A stretch of DNA of 64,000 nucleotides, from assembly GCF_001189295.1 (NCBI RefSeq), contig NZ_CP012159.1, positions 10,621,856 to 10,685,855 of the forward strand, given 5' to 3'. Numbering within the stretch: position 1 is the stretch's first letter; the number at the start of each line of letters is the position of its first letter. Made by a program: the position numbers and the translations under genes. The notes beneath the pieces are model-generated. The model worked only from the letters and a program-made list of their open reading frames with translations, ran no database searches and was not told the origin of the DNA. The DNA comes from Chondromyces crocatus (GTDB taxonomy: Bacteria > Myxococcota_A > Polyangia > Polyangiales > Polyangiaceae). Shown one piece after another: positions 41,917-52,465 of the stretch.

Positions 41917-44900
41917 ATGCATCGATCCGACGCGCGACGCCCCTCGACGGACGACGCTCCGGCGAGGCTCGGGCCGTACCGGCTGATCGCGCCGCTCGGT
42001 CGCGGAGGCATGGGCGTCGTCTATCGCGCGGAGCACGAGGAGACGAAAGAGCAGGTCGCGCTGAAGACGGTCGGCGTCACCGATCCGAACCTGCTGTCGA
42101 GCATCCGGCGCGAGATCCACGCGCTGCGGCGGGTGGATCATCCCGGCGTGGTGCGCGTCGTGGGCGAAGGCGTGGAGGCAGGGCTGCCGTGGTACGCGAT
42201 GGAGCTGCTCGAGGGGCGCACGCTGCGCGATCACAACCTCGAGCGCTGGCGCAACCACACGACCATCGAAGCGCTCCCCTCGGGCGCGCTGCGCAGGTTC
42301 CCCGACGAGGAGACGCAGGTCGCGCTGACGGGGGAGGCGGCGCCCGAGGGAGGACCTCCCGTGGAGGGTCAGCCCGCGCACGTGGACAGCGGAGGACACG
42401 ATGAGGGGCGCCCCGTCGAGGGAGGGCGGCGCCTCGATGACGGTGGGCTCGACGACGCGACACGGACGGGGCCGATGCTCGGGCCGACGCGCGGCAACCT
42501 GCCAGCGCCACGAGGGATCCCGCTCCCGCGGGTGCCCTCGGAGAGGGTGGAACGATCGCCAGGGCCGACGCCCCCCACGCGGGTGCTCCCGGCGGCGCCC
42601 TCCACCGCAGCGTCCGGCGGGGTGCGGCCCGAGACCACGGGTGGCGGTGAAGGGATGCCTCCGCGGACGTTCCGGTACGCCGGTGGCGGCGAGCTGCCCC
42701 GCGCGCTTTCGCTGTTCCGGGCCATGTGCCGACCCCTGGCGTACATCCACGGGCTCGGGCTGGTACACCGTGACCTGAAGCCGGAGAACGTGTTCATTCG
42801 CGGCGACGGTACGCCGGTGCTGGTGGACTTCGGGCTGGCGGTGAAGCTCGAAGGGAGCAAAGGCCGCGGGGAGCTGGAGCTCCAGTTCGGGGGCAAGCCG
42901 ATGGGGAGCCCCTCCTACATGGCGCCCGAGCAGATCCGCGGCGACCTGGTGGACGCGCGCGCCGATCTCTACGCCGTGGGGTGCATGCTCTACGAGGCGG
43001 TGACGGGGACCGTCCCGTTCACCGCGGCGAACAGCGCGCTCGTCCTGTCGATGCACCTCTACGCCGCGCCGCTCGCGGCTTCGAGCCTGGTGGAGGGTGT
43101 GCCTCCAGCACTCGACGCGCTGCTCCAGCGCTTGCTGCAGAAGCGGGCCGAAGACCGGATCGGGTACGCCGACGATCTGGCGATGGCGCTGGCCGAGCTC
43201 GGCGCCGTCGACATGAGCCCCGCCGTGTGCCCGGCGTGGTATCGCGCGCCGAAGCCTCAGCCCTACCTCTATCGCCCAGGGCTCGCTGGTCGTGGAGACG
43301 CGCTGCGCCAGCTCTATACCCGGCTCGCGCGGCTGCAGGAGGGCCAGGGAGGGCTCGTCTTCCTGGCCGGAGAGAGCGGGATCGGCAAGACGCGCCTGGC
43401 CATGGAGACCGCGACGGAGGCGGCGCGTCTCGGGGTCAGCGTGGTGACCGGGGAATGCATGGCGGTGTCGGCGGGCGAGGGTGGAGAGCGTGGGGTGAAG
43501 GCCGCGCCGCTGCATCCGCTCCGTCATCTGCTGCTCGCGGTGGCCGATCGGTGCAGGGCAGCTGGGTTCGAGGCAACGAGCAACGGCGCGGTCGCGGAGC
43601 GGGACCAGGCGAAGGCGGACGCGACGTACGACGCGCTGCTGGGTCCGCGCGGGAGGTTGCTCGCATCCTACGAGCCCGCGCTGGCCCAGCTCGAAGGGCA
43701 CGAGCGGTATCCAGAGCCGCCCCCCTTGCCCGCAGACGCGGCGAGCTTCCGTCTCCGGAGCGCGGTCGCAGAGACCCTCGCCGCGCTCGCCGCGGAGGGG
43801 CCGCTGCTCCTGATCCTGGACGATCTGCAGTGGGCCGACGACAGCTCGCTCGGCGTGCTGGAGCTGCTCGACGCCGCCTTCTTCGCGGAGCACCGCGTGC
43901 TGATCCTTTGCACGTACCGCTCCGAGGAAGCCTCCGCCGCGGTGGAGGCGCTGAGCCGCGTCCCCTGGGCGCTGACCTTGTCCATCGGCCGGCTCGATGC
44001 ACGGGCCGTGTCGCGGATGGTGAGCGACATGCTCGCCATGGACCGCCCTCCGGAGCGGTTCGTGAACTTCTTGCTGCAGCAGTCCGAGGGGAACCCCTTC
44101 TTCACCGCCGAGTACCTGCACGCTGCGGTGGAGGAAGGGATGCTGTACCGCGACGGGCTGGGGACGTGGAGGATCCGCAGCGCGAGCACGACGGCGGCGA
44201 ACACCGGGGCGGAGGCTCCGGGGTCGGGGCGGCTGGGCCGAGGGGACTGGGGGGCGCTCACCCTCCCCGGATCGCTGCGGGCCCTGGTGGCGCGGCGGCT
44301 CTCGGGGCTGAGCCCAGGTGCGCTGGCACTCCTGCGGATGGCCAGCGTGCTGGGACGGGAGCTGGAGGAGCTGGTGCTCATCGCCTCCTCCGGCGCCGAC
44401 GACGTGGAGGCGATGGAGGGGCTGGCGGAGCTGTCCCGGCGGCACGTGCTGGAGACGGCCGAGCCAGGACACCTGCGCTTCGTTCACGACAAGCTGCGCG
44501 AGATCGCCTACGCGGAGATCCCGGACCGGGAGCGGTTGAAGCTGCACACCGCCGCGGCCATCGCGCTGGAGGCGCGCTACGCGGCGTCGCCCGATCTCCC
44601 GCTCGCGTACCCGCAGCTCGCCCATCATTTCGCGATGGCCGGCGCCGTGGAGAAGGCGCTCGAGTACCTGGAGCGCGCAGGCGATCAGGCGCTCGCCACG
44701 GGGGCCTCCGCAGAAGCGCGGGAGCTGTACCGACGGGCCATCGCGCTCGACGATGGTCGCCACGCCAGCGGGCGCGCGGAGAAGCTCCGGAGGGCACGCT
44801 GGGAGCGGCGCCTGGGGCAAGCCAACTACAACCTCGGCGATCTCCGGGACGCGGAGCGCCACTGCGTGCAGGCGCTGTCGCTGCTCGAGCGCCCCGTGGC

Positions 44901-46215
44901 GCGGGTGTTCGAGGCGCAGCAGGCCCCCGGGGACAGCGCGCGGAAGCTCGGTGAGCCCTATGCGTCGAGCGCCGAGACAGTCGCCATCTCGGCGCTGCAG
45001 CTCGGGCGGCAGCTCTTGCATCTCGGCGGCGTCCCGATCCACCTGGCCCAGGAAGAGACGGAGCGGGAGCGGCTCGCCGAGGCGGCACTGGCCGCGGAGC
45101 TGCTCTCCGAGACGTACCTGTTCCAGAACAAGGCCACGCTGGCGTTCGTGGCCGCGCTGGAGGCGACCAACGCGGCAGCCGGGCTGGGCCCCTCTCCGGC
45201 CCTGGCGCGCGGCTATGCGACGCTGAGCGTGGCCTTCGGCTACGTGCCCTGGACCTCGGTGGTGAATGCCTACGCGCAGCGCGCAGAGCAGACCGCGGCG
45301 GCGTCACGCGATGGCCAGGCGGGCGCGTTCGTCGCCTTCATGCGCGGCCTCACCGCGCTCGGAGACGGGCGCTGCCAGGAAGCACGCGTGCTCCTGGAGC
45401 GCGCCGAGCAAGGCGCCGAGCGAGTCGGCAACCGGCGCCGGCAGGAGGAATGCCTTGCCTTGCTGGGCACGGCAGCCCATTTCGAGGGGGCATGGGCCGA
45501 GGCGCTGGCCCGCTTCGCGACGCTCCAGGCGTCGGCCCGACGGAGCAACAATGCTCAGGGACTGGTCTGGGCGAACAGCGGCCGGTCGCAGACGCTCATC
45601 GTGCTCGGCGACGGCGAAGAGGCCGCCGAGCTGCTGGAGGAGCTGCTCCTCAGCGCCGAGCAGAGCGGAGACCGCGCCCAGCAGATCACGCTGGGGCAGC
45701 TCGCGCTGGCGCACGCGCTCCGGGGGGATCGCGCCGCGGCATTGCAGACGGCCGAGAGGACGCTCGGCCTGATCGAGGTCCAGGGGAAACCGGCTGCATT
45801 CCATTGCATCCATGGCTATGCGGCGACCTGCGAAGTCCTCCTTTCGGCATGGGAGCAAGCCAGCTCGCCAGAAGAACGGGCGCGACTCGGGCTCAAAGCG
45901 CGGCGAGCCTGCGCCGCTCTACGACAGTATGCGCAGATCTTCCCGGTTGGACGGCCAGATGCGCTCCGGCTCACAGGCGTCTTCGATTGGCTGATGGGGC
46001 ATCCTCGAAGAGCGCGTCGCGGCTGGCAGCGCTCCGCCGAGGAGGCGACGCGACTGGGACTGCCGATGCACGAGGGGTTCGCGCGGTTCGAAATGCGCCG
46101 CCTCCCGGCCGCCGACGCCGAGCGACGCTGGAATCTGGTGCTCGCGGAAGGAATCTTCGAGCGTCTCGGTATCAATCACTGGCGCAGCCAGGTAGAGGCT
46201 GCACGCTCTGGATGA
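41917..46215 (+). CDS. Ser/Thr kinase fused to AAA ATPase and TPR regions
   Basis: A 1432-residue protein. The kinase domain starts about residue 20: glycine loop [17 protein letters not shown] lysine in ALKTV, catalytic loop HRDLKPEN at about 284-291 (RD type), DFGLAVKL and SPSYMAPEQ. Unusually, an insert of about 140 residues (about 112-250), rich in Pro, Gly, Glu and Arg, splits the domain between helices D and E. The ATPase has Walker A GESGIGKT at about 485-492 and Walker [16 protein letters not shown]. The rest (about 780-1432) is TPR-like helical repeats. It matches the PknK/multidomain kinase class typical of myxobacteria. ATG 41917 has GAGG six bases upstream; ATG 41851 would add 22 residues. 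Confidence 0.9.
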   Translation: MHRSDARRPSTDDAPARLGPYRLIAPLGRGGMGVVYRAEHEETKEQVALKTVGVTDPNLLSSIRREIHALRRVDHPGVVRVVGEGVEAGLPWYAMELLEGRTLRDHNLERWRNHTTIEALPSGALRRFPDEETQVALTGEAAPEGGPPVEGQPAHVDSGGHDEGRPVEGGRRLDDGGLDDATRTGPMLGPTRGNLPAPRGIPLPRVPSERVERSPGPTPPTRVLPAAPSTAASGGVRPETTGGGEGMPPRTFRYAGGGELPRALSLFRAMCRPLAYIHGLGLVHRDLKPENVFIRGDGTPVLVDFGLAVKLEGSKGRGELELQFGGKPMGSPSYMAPEQIRGDLVDARADLYAVGCMLYEAVTGTVPFTAANSALVLSMHLYAAPLAASSLVEGVPPALDALLQRLLQKRAEDRIGYADDLAMALAELGAVDMSPAVCPAWYRAPKPQPYLYRPGLAGRGDALRQLYTRLARLQEGQGGLVFLAGESGIGKTRLAMETATEAARLGVSVVTGECMAVSAGEGGERGVKAAPLHPLRHLLLAVADRCRAAGFEATSNGAVAERDQAKADATYDALLGPRGRLLASYEPALAQLEGHERYPEPPPLPADAASFRLRSAVAETLAALAAEGPLLLILDDLQWADDSSLGVLELLDAAFFAEHRVLILCTYRSEEASAAVEALSRVPWALTLSIGRLDARAVSRMVSDMLAMDRPPERFVNFLLQQSEGNPFFTAEYLHAAVEEGMLYRDGLGTWRIRSASTTAANTGAEAPGSGRLGRGDWGALTLPGSLRALVARRLSGLSPGALALLRMASVLGRELEELVLIASSGADDVEAMEGLAELSRRHVLETAEPGHLRFVHDKLREIAYAEIPDRERLKLHTAAAIALEARYAASPDLPLAYPQLAHHFAMAGAVEKALEYLERAGDQALATGASAEARELYRRAIALDDGRHASGRAEKLRRARWERRLGQANYNLGDLRDAERHCVQALSLLERPVARVFEAQQAPGDSARKLGEPYASSAETVAISALQLGRQLLHLGGVPIHLAQEETERERLAEAALAAELLSETYLFQNKATLAFVAALEATNAAAGLGPSPALARGYATLSVAFGYVPWTSVVNAYAQRAEQTAAASRDGQAGAFVAFMRGLTALGDGRCQEARVLLERAEQGAERVGNRRRQEECLALLGTAAHFEGAWAEALARFATLQASARRSNNAQGLVWANSGRSQTLIVLGDGEEAAELLEELLLSAEQSGDRAQQITLGQLALAHALRGDRAAALQTAERTLGLIEVQGKPAAFHCIHGYAATCEVLLSAWEQASSPEERARLGLKARRACAALRQYAQIFPVGRPDALRLTGVFDWLMGHPRRARRGWQRSAEEATRLGLPMHEGFARFEMRRLPAADAERRWNLVLAEGIFERLGINHWRSQVEAARSG

Positions 46216-46469
46216 CGCCTCACACCGCATTTCACGCCTCGGTCCCCTTATTTAGACCTTGAAGCAGAAACCCCGCCCCGATTAGGCTGGTGTAGCTTGG
46301 CCACATTGGGCGTGAGCGGTGCTCAGCCGCTCGGTCGCAACATTCGTGGAAGGCGTCACGGCGGGGGATAAAGTTCATTCTCTCGAGGCAATTCGCCTGG
46401 TGGGCCATTGCGTGTTCCAGCCATGTGGGTCGTGAACGGTGATTGGAACGGTCGAGAGGGGGATTTTCC
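46216..46469. promoter_or_regulatory. Upstream region of the chemosensory operon
   Basis: This 254-bp spacer is visibly more AT-rich than the genes. A candidate promoter is TTGAAG at 46259-46264 with TAGGCT at 46283-46288, spacing 18 bp. The ribosome site GAGGGGG at 46456-46462 precedes the first gene. I see no sigma-54 site. Confidence 0.35.
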
Positions 46470-46913
46470 ATGAGCCCAGCAGGCAGCAGCAGGCTCACGC
46501 TCGTGGTTCGTGCCCAGGGCTGGGTGTGTGCGATTCCCGTACGAGCCGTCATTGAGACCATGCGCCCCCTCCCCATCGAGCCCGTACGAGAAGCACCAGC
46601 ATTCGTGCGGGGGGTCACGGTAATCCGTGGCGAGTCGCTGCCCGTCGTGGACCTCGCCGTCCTGCTCGGCGGTCAATCGACCCAGCAGGGAAACCGATTC
46701 GTGACGCTCCGCGTCGGCCCTCGACGGCTCGCGCTCCTCGTCGACGAGGTGATTGGCATCTCCGAGCGGGACGCAGGCGGAGCACAGCCCGCACCGCTCC
46801 TCTCCTCGGCACTCGCCGAGCATGTCGAGCGTCTCGGAGCGCTCGACGGTCAGGCTTTCGCAGTGCTCGGCACGGCCCGGCTTCTCTCGGACGTGCCAGG
46901 AACCCTCGTCTGA
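46470..46913 (+). CDS. CheW-like coupling protein (WspB-like position)
   Basis: A 147-residue single-domain CheW protein linking a receptor to a CheA kinase. Typical strands: LTLVVRAQGWVCAIPVRAVIET, FVRGVTVIRGESLPVVDLAVLLG and LRVGPRRLALLVDEVIGI (read in parts). ATG 46470 lies 7 nt after GAGGGGG; an upstream TTG at 46443 adds nine unconserved residues. First gene of a seven-gene operon with 18 nt to the next gene. Confidence 0.92.
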   Translation: MSPAGSSRLTLVVRAQGWVCAIPVRAVIETMRPLPIEPVREAPAFVRGVTVIRGESLPVVDLAVLLGGQSTQQGNRFVTLRVGPRRLALLVDEVIGISERDAGGAQPAPLLSSALAEHVERLGALDGQAFAVLGTARLLSDVPGTLV

Positions 46914-46931
46914 TCGGCACGAGGGCGCGCC

Positions 46932-48377
46932 ATGGCGGAAGAAGAGATGCTGGAGCAGATCCGGGAGCTGATCGAGGCGCGCTTCGGGCTCGCGTGCACC
47001 GATTGGCAGCAAGCGCTGCTCACGCGCGCGGTCGAACGCTGGCAAAAGGCGGGCGTCACGCCGGGGGCGACACCGCATTCCAGCGCGTCGTCGGAGCAGG
47101 TGCAGGCGCTCGTCGCCGAGCTGCTCGTCCGGGAGACCTACTTTTTTCGCGACAAGGCGCAAATCGACGCATTGATCGAGGTGGCGCTGCCGGCCTGCGC
47201 GCGGCTCGGCACGCCGGGGCGCCCCTTGCGTCTCCTCTCGGCCGGGTGCGCCTCTGGCGAGGAGCCGTATTCGCTTGCGCTGGCCATTGGCGAGCGGGCA
47301 GGACACCTCGCCGATCGTACCTGGATTCATGGATTCGACCTGAGCCGGGTGGCCGTCGAGCACGCGCGCGAGGGGCTCTACGATAGCTGGGCTCTCCGGG
47401 CGACGCCGGAGGGGGTGCGCGCGCGGGCGTTTCGCGCCGAAGGGAATGGCTTTCGCTTGAAGGACGAGCACCGGGCGCGGGTCACCTTCGAGCAGCGCAA
47501 CCTCCTCGATCCGGATCCCGAGTTCTGGCGCCCCGGCTCGTTCGACGTGATCTTCTGCCGGAACGTCACCTTGTACTTCTCCGAGCGGGCCATCCGTGCG
47601 GCCCTCGCGCGCTTCGCTGCCGCGCTGGTCCCCGGCGGCTTTCTGTTCCTGGGCGCGAGCGAGACACTCCGGGGACTCTCCGACGATTTCGAGCTCTCGT
47701 TCTGGGGCGACACCGCCATCCACCGGCGTCGCGAGCAACCCGAGGGGGACGCCTTCGCCACGTCCCTCCACGCGCCGAGCTGCTGGATGGAGCAGATCCA
47801 CAGCTCCACAGCGCGGATCGTGGCCCTCACGGCGCGGGATGCGCTGGAAGAAGAGGGGGAGCCGCCGTGTCCCCCGCCGTCGGCGCGATCGCTCCGGCGG
47901 CTGGTCGAAACCGAACGCTTCGGTGAGGGGCTCGCGCTGATCCGGCGGGCCGCGGCGTCCCACGGAAGGCGCTCCGAACTTCAGCTGTTCGAGGCGATCA
48001 TGCTGAGCGGTCTGGGCCGCATCGAAGAGCTGGAGCGCGTCTGCGCGAAGCTGAACGCCACGCAAGGTGCCCACGCGGGCTCGTACTACCTGCTCGGACT
48101 CTGCCGCGAGCATGCGAACGATCGCTCCGGCGCCATCGGCTTCTACCGCGAGGCGCTGCGCGCCGATCCGAGCTTCGCCATGGCGCACCTGCGGCTCGGG
48201 CTCCTGTGGCGGACGGTCGGTGACCTGAGAGGGGCGCGCACGGCCCTGCGCGAGGCGCTCGCCGGCTTGAGCCGGGGGCCGGAGGAGCACGTCGTGCTCT
48301 TCGGCGGTGGGTTCACGCGCGCGACCCTGGAGACGCTGTGCCGTGAACAGCTCGTTGCCGCGGAGATCTACCGATGA
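46932..48377 (+). CDS. CheR methyltransferase with C-terminal TPR
   Basis: A 481-residue protein that methylates receptor glutamates with S-adenosylmethionine. The CheR N-terminal helical domain (1-75) includes RETYFFRD. The SAM motif is LLSAGCASGEEPYSLALAIGE near residue 100 (shown in parts), followed by IHGFDLSRVAVEHAREGLY and FDVIFCRNVTLYF. The C-terminal about 150 residues form TPR-like helices (GSYYLLGLCREHANDRSGAI read in parts), as in WspC-type methyltransferases. Its stop overlaps the start of the second CheW gene (ATGA at 48374). Confidence 0.95.
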   Translation: MAEEEMLEQIRELIEARFGLACTDWQQALLTRAVERWQKAGVTPGATPHSSASSEQVQALVAELLVRETYFFRDKAQIDALIEVALPACARLGTPGRPLRLLSAGCASGEEPYSLALAIGERAGHLADRTWIHGFDLSRVAVEHAREGLYDSWALRATPEGVRARAFRAEGNGFRLKDEHRARVTFEQRNLLDPDPEFWRPGSFDVIFCRNVTLYFSERAIRAALARFAAALVPGGFLFLGASETLRGLSDDFELSFWGDTAIHRRREQPEGDAFATSLHAPSCWMEQIHSSTARIVALTARDALEEEGEPPCPPPSARSLRRLVETERFGEGLALIRRAAASHGRRSELQLFEAIMLSGLGRIEELERVCAKLNATQGAHAGSYYLLGLCREHANDRSGAIGFYREALRADPSFAMAHLRLGLLWRTVGDLRGARTALREALAGLSRGPEEHVVLFGGGFTRATLETLCREQLVAAEIYR

Positions 48378-48910
48378 GTGCGCGGAGCATGGCCGTGGTC
48401 CAGGCGCGGCTGCGCGAGCTGCGGCAGACCTTCGACGAGGGGTTCGCGCGCGCCGAGGCGGAGCAGGACGCCGAGCCGATCCTCTTGCTCGGTCTCCACG
48501 TCGGGATGAGCCGGTTCGCCGTCCCGATCGCCGATCTGGCGGGCGTCCATCCCTGCAGCAAGATTGCGCCGCTACCCACCGGGCCGGAGGGTCTGCTCGG
48601 GCTCGCCGGCGTGCGTGGGCGTCTGTATGCGGTCTACGCGCTGGGGGCGCTGCTGGGCGTCGACGCTTCGGCGGAAGCGCCACGATGGTTGCTCCTCGCC
48701 AAGGGCGCGGAGTCGGTCGCCTTCGCGGTCAGTGATGTGGACGCTCATCTGCGCGCGAAGGGAACCGAGCTGCGCCCCTTCGATGGGGCGCGAGGCGGAT
48801 ATGTGGGCTGGTTGCTCGAGCAAGGCGCGCGGCGCCTCGGGGTGCTCGACGTCCGCTCGCTTCTTTCGACGATCGAACAGCGTACGCCGGTGGGCCGGCG
48901 GGCGAGGTAG
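48374..48910 (+). CDS. Second CheW-like coupling protein (WspD-like position)
   Basis: A 178-residue CheW protein with an N-terminal helical extension of about 35 residues (QARLRELRQTFDEGFARAEAE read in parts) as in WspD. CheW strands include ILLLGLHVGMSRFAVPIADL and RLYAVYALGALLG, and WLLEQGARRLGVLDVR. It overlaps cheR by 4 nt and lies 8 nt before the receptor gene. Confidence 0.9.
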   Translation: MSARSMAVVQARLRELRQTFDEGFARAEAEQDAEPILLLGLHVGMSRFAVPIADLAGVHPCSKIAPLPTGPEGLLGLAGVRGRLYAVYALGALLGVDASAEAPRWLLLAKGAESVAFAVSDVDAHLRAKGTELRPFDGARGGYVGWLLEQGARRLGVLDVRSLLSTIEQRTPVGRRAR

Positions 48911-48918
48911 GACTTCTG

Positions 48919-50391
48919 ATGGGACGATCTTGGACGATAGGGCAGCAGCTGACCTTGGGGTTCTCGCTCCCCGTGCTCTTGATCATCGGGCTTGGCCTCT
49001 TCTCCTACAGGACCAGCGTGCAGCAGGTGGAGACGGCACGGCGGGTCGCCCAGACGCACAAGGCGATCAGCGACGTGATCGATCTCCTCTCCCTCATCAA
49101 GGACGCGGAGACGGGTCAGCGAGGCTACGTGATCTCCGGCATGCCGGAGTTCCTCGACCCCTACAACGGCGCGGTCGAGCGGCTGAGCAGAGAGGTCGAG
49201 GAGCTCCGCTCGATCAACCGCGACAGCCCCGAGCACCAGAAACGCATCGACACCCTGGGGCAGCTCGTCCGTGATCAGCTCGACAAGCTCAAGCCCCCCA
49301 TCGACGCTCGTCAGCGCGACGGTCTCGAGGTGGCGGCGAAGCTCGTCAGCGAGGGAGAAGGGAAGCGGCGGATGGAGGAGATCCGTCAGCTCACCGGCGA
49401 CATGATCGCGGAGGAGAGGGCCCGCCTGAAGGAGCGCGCCACGGAGGCCGAAGAGGCGACGGAGTGGCACCGAAACGTCGTCTTCGGGGGCACCCTCGGG
49501 GCCCTCGTGGTGGTGCTGGTCGCGGCCACGCTGGTCATGAGGACCCTCGACCGCCAGATCGGGTCCTCGGTGCAGAGCCTGCAGAGCGCCTCGTCGGAGC
49601 TCCAGGCGGCCGCCACGCAGCAAGCGAAGGGGGCCAAGGGGCAGGTGGCCGCGTCCGCAGAGGCCTCCTCGACGATGCGAGAGCTGGTCGCCACGGCCCG
49701 CCAGATCGCGGAGAGCGCTCAGCGGGTGACCATCATCGCGAACGACACGACCCTGGCGGCGCGTGGCGGAGAGCAGACGGTCGTGGCAGCGCGGGCGACG
49801 ATCGAGACTGTGAAGCTCCAGGTCGATCGCATCGTCCAGCACATGCTGGAACTCGGCAAGCGCTCCCAGGACATCGGCGCGATCGTCGATCTCATCAACG
49901 AGCTGTCCGAGCAGACGAACATCCTCGCCATCAATGCGACGATCGAGGCCGCGGGCGCCGGAGAATCCGGGCGCCGCTTCGCGGTCATCGCCGACGAGAT
50001 CCGCCGCCTCGCCGACCGGGTCGGCGGGTCGACGAAGGACATCCGGTCGCTGATCGAGGAGGTGCGCGCCGCTGCCAACACGTCGGTGATGGCCACGGAG
50101 GACGGCGCCAAGGCGGCCGAGGCGTGCGCGCGCCAGTTCGTCGAGATGAACGCGAGCTTCGGGCGAATCGCCGCGTCGGTGGCGAGCACGGCCGATGCCT
50201 CGCGCGAGATCGAGCTGAGCACCCGCCAGCAGAGCACCGCCGTGGAGCAGGCGAGCGCCGCGATCGTGGAGGTCGCCCAGACGGCACGAGAGACGGACGC
50301 CAGCGCGGGACAGATGCTGGAGACGGCCGTCCAGCTCGCGTCGCTGGCCAGGCAGCTCGTCGGGCTGATCCGCCACGAGACACCGGGCTAG
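48919..50391 (+). CDS. Methyl-accepting chemotaxis receptor with CHASE3 sensor
   Basis: A 490-residue receptor. Helix 1 (about 10-30) and helix 2 (about 183-207) flank a periplasmic helical domain of about 150 residues with the CHASE3 signature pattern DAETGQRGYVISGMPEFLDPY (read in parts). No clear HAMP domain follows, which is unusual; the coiled coil begins soon after helix 2. The signalling tip is ELSEQTNILAINATIEAAGAGE, at about residues 328-350, of the standard receptor family, and the methylation helices carry Gln/Glu pairs. The gene lies inside the operon between the second cheW and cheA, unlike Wsp operons where it comes first. Confidence 0.92.
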   Translation: MGRSWTIGQQLTLGFSLPVLLIIGLGLFSYRTSVQQVETARRVAQTHKAISDVIDLLSLIKDAETGQRGYVISGMPEFLDPYNGAVERLSREVEELRSINRDSPEHQKRIDTLGQLVRDQLDKLKPPIDARQRDGLEVAAKLVSEGEGKRRMEEIRQLTGDMIAEERARLKERATEAEEATEWHRNVVFGGTLGALVVVLVAATLVMRTLDRQIGSSVQSLQSASSELQAAATQQAKGAKGQVAASAEASSTMRELVATARQIAESAQRVTIIANDTTLAARGGEQTVVAARATIETVKLQVDRIVQHMLELGKRSQDIGAIVDLINELSEQTNILAINATIEAAGAGESGRRFAVIADEIRRLADRVGGSTKDIRSLIEEVRAAANTSVMATEDGAKAAEACARQFVEMNASFGRIAASVASTADASREIELSTRQQSTAVEQASAAIVEVAQTARETDASAGQMLETAVQLASLARQLVGLIRHETPG

Positions 50392-50392
50392 C

Positions 50393-52465
50393 ATGGCCCT
50401 GACTTCCCAGCTGGAGCGCGCATTCCGGAGCGAAGCGCTGGAACTCCTGGAGGGCCTCGCGCAGGGGGTGCTCGAGCTGGAGCGCGACCCCGAACGCATC
50501 GAGATCGTCCATCGGTGCTTGCGGCAAGCGCACACGCTGAAGGGAGCGGCTCGCATCGCGCAGCGCCCTCGCGTCGCCGAGCTGGCGCACGCGATCGAGG
50601 ACGCCTTCACTCCCTACCGCGCCGGAGAAAAGGCACCCGAGCAGGCCCTCATGAGCGATCTGCTCGCGCTCGTCGGCGCCCTGCGGCGCGAGGTGACGGG
50701 TCAGACCCAGACCAATCCATCGACCGCCCCCGGGCCCCTCGCGGAGGAGCGCCTGGAGACGGTGCGGGTGGACATCATGGCGCTGGACGCGACGCTGGAG
50801 GCCGCCACGGAGACCTCGGTGCAGCTCGGCACGGCGCGAAGGGCGGCCGAGACCGTCCGGGGGGCGCAGCGAAGCTTGAGCCTGCTGCGGCGGGACATGC
50901 GGGCCCTGCGCGCGCTGGGCGAGGCGCCCGGGAGCCGGGAAGCAGGCGCCCTCCGGCTGCAGAGCATGTCGGCAAAGCTCGAAGAGCTGCAGCGCGTGCT
51001 CGGCACCGCCATGGAGGATCTGGGCAGCGGCCTGCAACGCATGGATCAGGAACTCGGGGAGGTACAGCGTCGCCTCGGCATCCTGCGCCTCGTCCCGGCG
51101 CGCACGATCATGCCCTCGCTGGAGCTGGGCGTGAGGGATGCGGCAGGAGCACGCGGCATGCAGGTGAGCTTCGTGGCTTCGGGCGAAGAGGTGCGCCTGG
51201 AGGGGCACATCCTCGCCGCGGTCCGCGATGCGTTGCTGCACCTGGTCCGGAACGCCGTGGCGCACGGGCTCGAGTCACCGGAGGAGCGAGTTCGGCTCAA
51301 GAAGCCCGCCGGGGGGCGGGTGCGGCTCAGCGTCGAACGGCGCGGGCGGCGGGCCGTCTTCAGCTGCTCGGACGACGGGCGGGGCATGGACGCCGACGCG
51401 ATCCGGGCCGCAGCGGTCGCCGGAGGGGCGATCTCCGAAGAGGACGCGCTCGCGCTCGGCCACGACGATGCGCTCCGCCTCGCCATCCGCGCCGGGATCA
51501 GCACGAGCCAAGGGGTCACCGAACTCTCGGGTCGCGGCGTCGGCCTGGATGTCGCGGCCGAGACCGCGGCCCGCTTCGACGGCGAGCTACGCATCGCCAG
51601 CGAGCCCGACGTGGGGACCACCATCGAGCTGGAGGTCGCGCTGTCGCTCTCGTCGCTCACGGCGCTGGTGGTGCTCGCCGACGACCGACAGACGCTGATC
51701 CCGCTCGCCGGTGTGACGGGCGTCGTACGCCTCGCGGACGCGGATGTCGTCCGCGATGGTGCAGGGGAGCACATCCTCCACGAGGGCCGCGCCATCCCGT
51801 TCATGCCCCTCGCCAGGATGCTGGACGCCTCCGCCGTCACGCCACGAGAGCGCTGGTCGTCCGTCATCTTGCAGGCGAGCGGCAGTCTGGTGGCAGTCGG
51901 CGTGGATCGGCTGCTGGGCAGCCTGGATGTGATCGTCAAGCCGTTGCCCGTCGCAGCTGGAGAGCACGCCTTGGTCGCCGGGGCTGCGCTCGACGCGCAA
52001 GGCAACCCCGTGCTCGTGCTGGACACACGCGGCCTGGCGCAAGCCGTGGAGAACCGCCCTGCCACCCTCACGCCGCGTGTCGTCAAGCCTCGCCCCCCGG
52101 TCCTGATCATCGACGACTCCTTGACCACGCGCATGCTCGAGCAGGGCATTCTGCAAGGGGCGGGGTTCGAGGTCGATCTCGCGGGCTCCGGGGAAGAGGG
52201 GCTGAAGAAGGCGAAGGAGCGCCGTTACGGCCTGTTCCTCGTCGACATCGAGATGCCGGGGATGAGCGGCCTCGATTTTCTTCGCATCACCCGGAACGAC
52301 ACGGCGCTTCGTGACATCCCCGTGATCATCGTGACCTCCCTGGCCTCGGTCGAAGATCGTCAGCGCGGGCTGGATGCAGGCGCTGCGGCCTACATCGTCA
52401 AAGGAGAATTCGACCAGCGGCGCTTCGTCACCACCGTCCGAGAACTGATGGAGAAGCAGGCTTGA
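50393..52465 (+). CDS. CheA-type histidine kinase with C-terminal receiver (WspE-like)
   Basis: A 690-residue hybrid kinase. The Hpt domain has the phosphorylated His47 in QAHTLKGAAR. No P2 domain is visible, so it cannot dock CheY/CheB in the classical way. Dimerisation helices and the HATPase domain follow: N-box HLVRNAVAHGLE, G1 DDGRGMD and G2 SGRGVGLDV. A CheW-like regulatory domain comes next, then a receiver domain (about 565-690) with phospho-acceptor Asp618 in LVDIEMPG and acidic pair IIDDS. This Hpt-kinase-CheW-REC layout is that of WspE. Start is 1 nt after the receptor stop (TAGC ATG) and the 3' end overlaps cheB (TTGA). Confidence 0.95.
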   Translation: MALTSQLERAFRSEALELLEGLAQGVLELERDPERIEIVHRCLRQAHTLKGAARIAQRPRVAELAHAIEDAFTPYRAGEKAPEQALMSDLLALVGALRREVTGQTQTNPSTAPGPLAEERLETVRVDIMALDATLEAATETSVQLGTARRAAETVRGAQRSLSLLRRDMRALRALGEAPGSREAGALRLQSMSAKLEELQRVLGTAMEDLGSGLQRMDQELGEVQRRLGILRLVPARTIMPSLELGVRDAAGARGMQVSFVASGEEVRLEGHILAAVRDALLHLVRNAVAHGLESPEERVRLKKPAGGRVRLSVERRGRRAVFSCSDDGRGMDADAIRAAAVAGGAISEEDALALGHDDALRLAIRAGISTSQGVTELSGRGVGLDVAAETAARFDGELRIASEPDVGTTIELEVALSLSSLTALVVLADDRQTLIPLAGVTGVVRLADADVVRDGAGEHILHEGRAIPFMPLARMLDASAVTPRERWSSVILQASGSLVAVGVDRLLGSLDVIVKPLPVAAGEHALVAGAALDAQGNPVLVLDTRGLAQAVENRPATLTPRVVKPRPPVLIIDDSLTTRMLEQGILQGAGFEVDLAGSGEEGLKKAKERRYGLFLVDIEMPGMSGLDFLRITRNDTALRDIPVIIVTSLASVEDRQRGLDAGAAAYIVKGEFDQRRFVTTVRELMEKQA

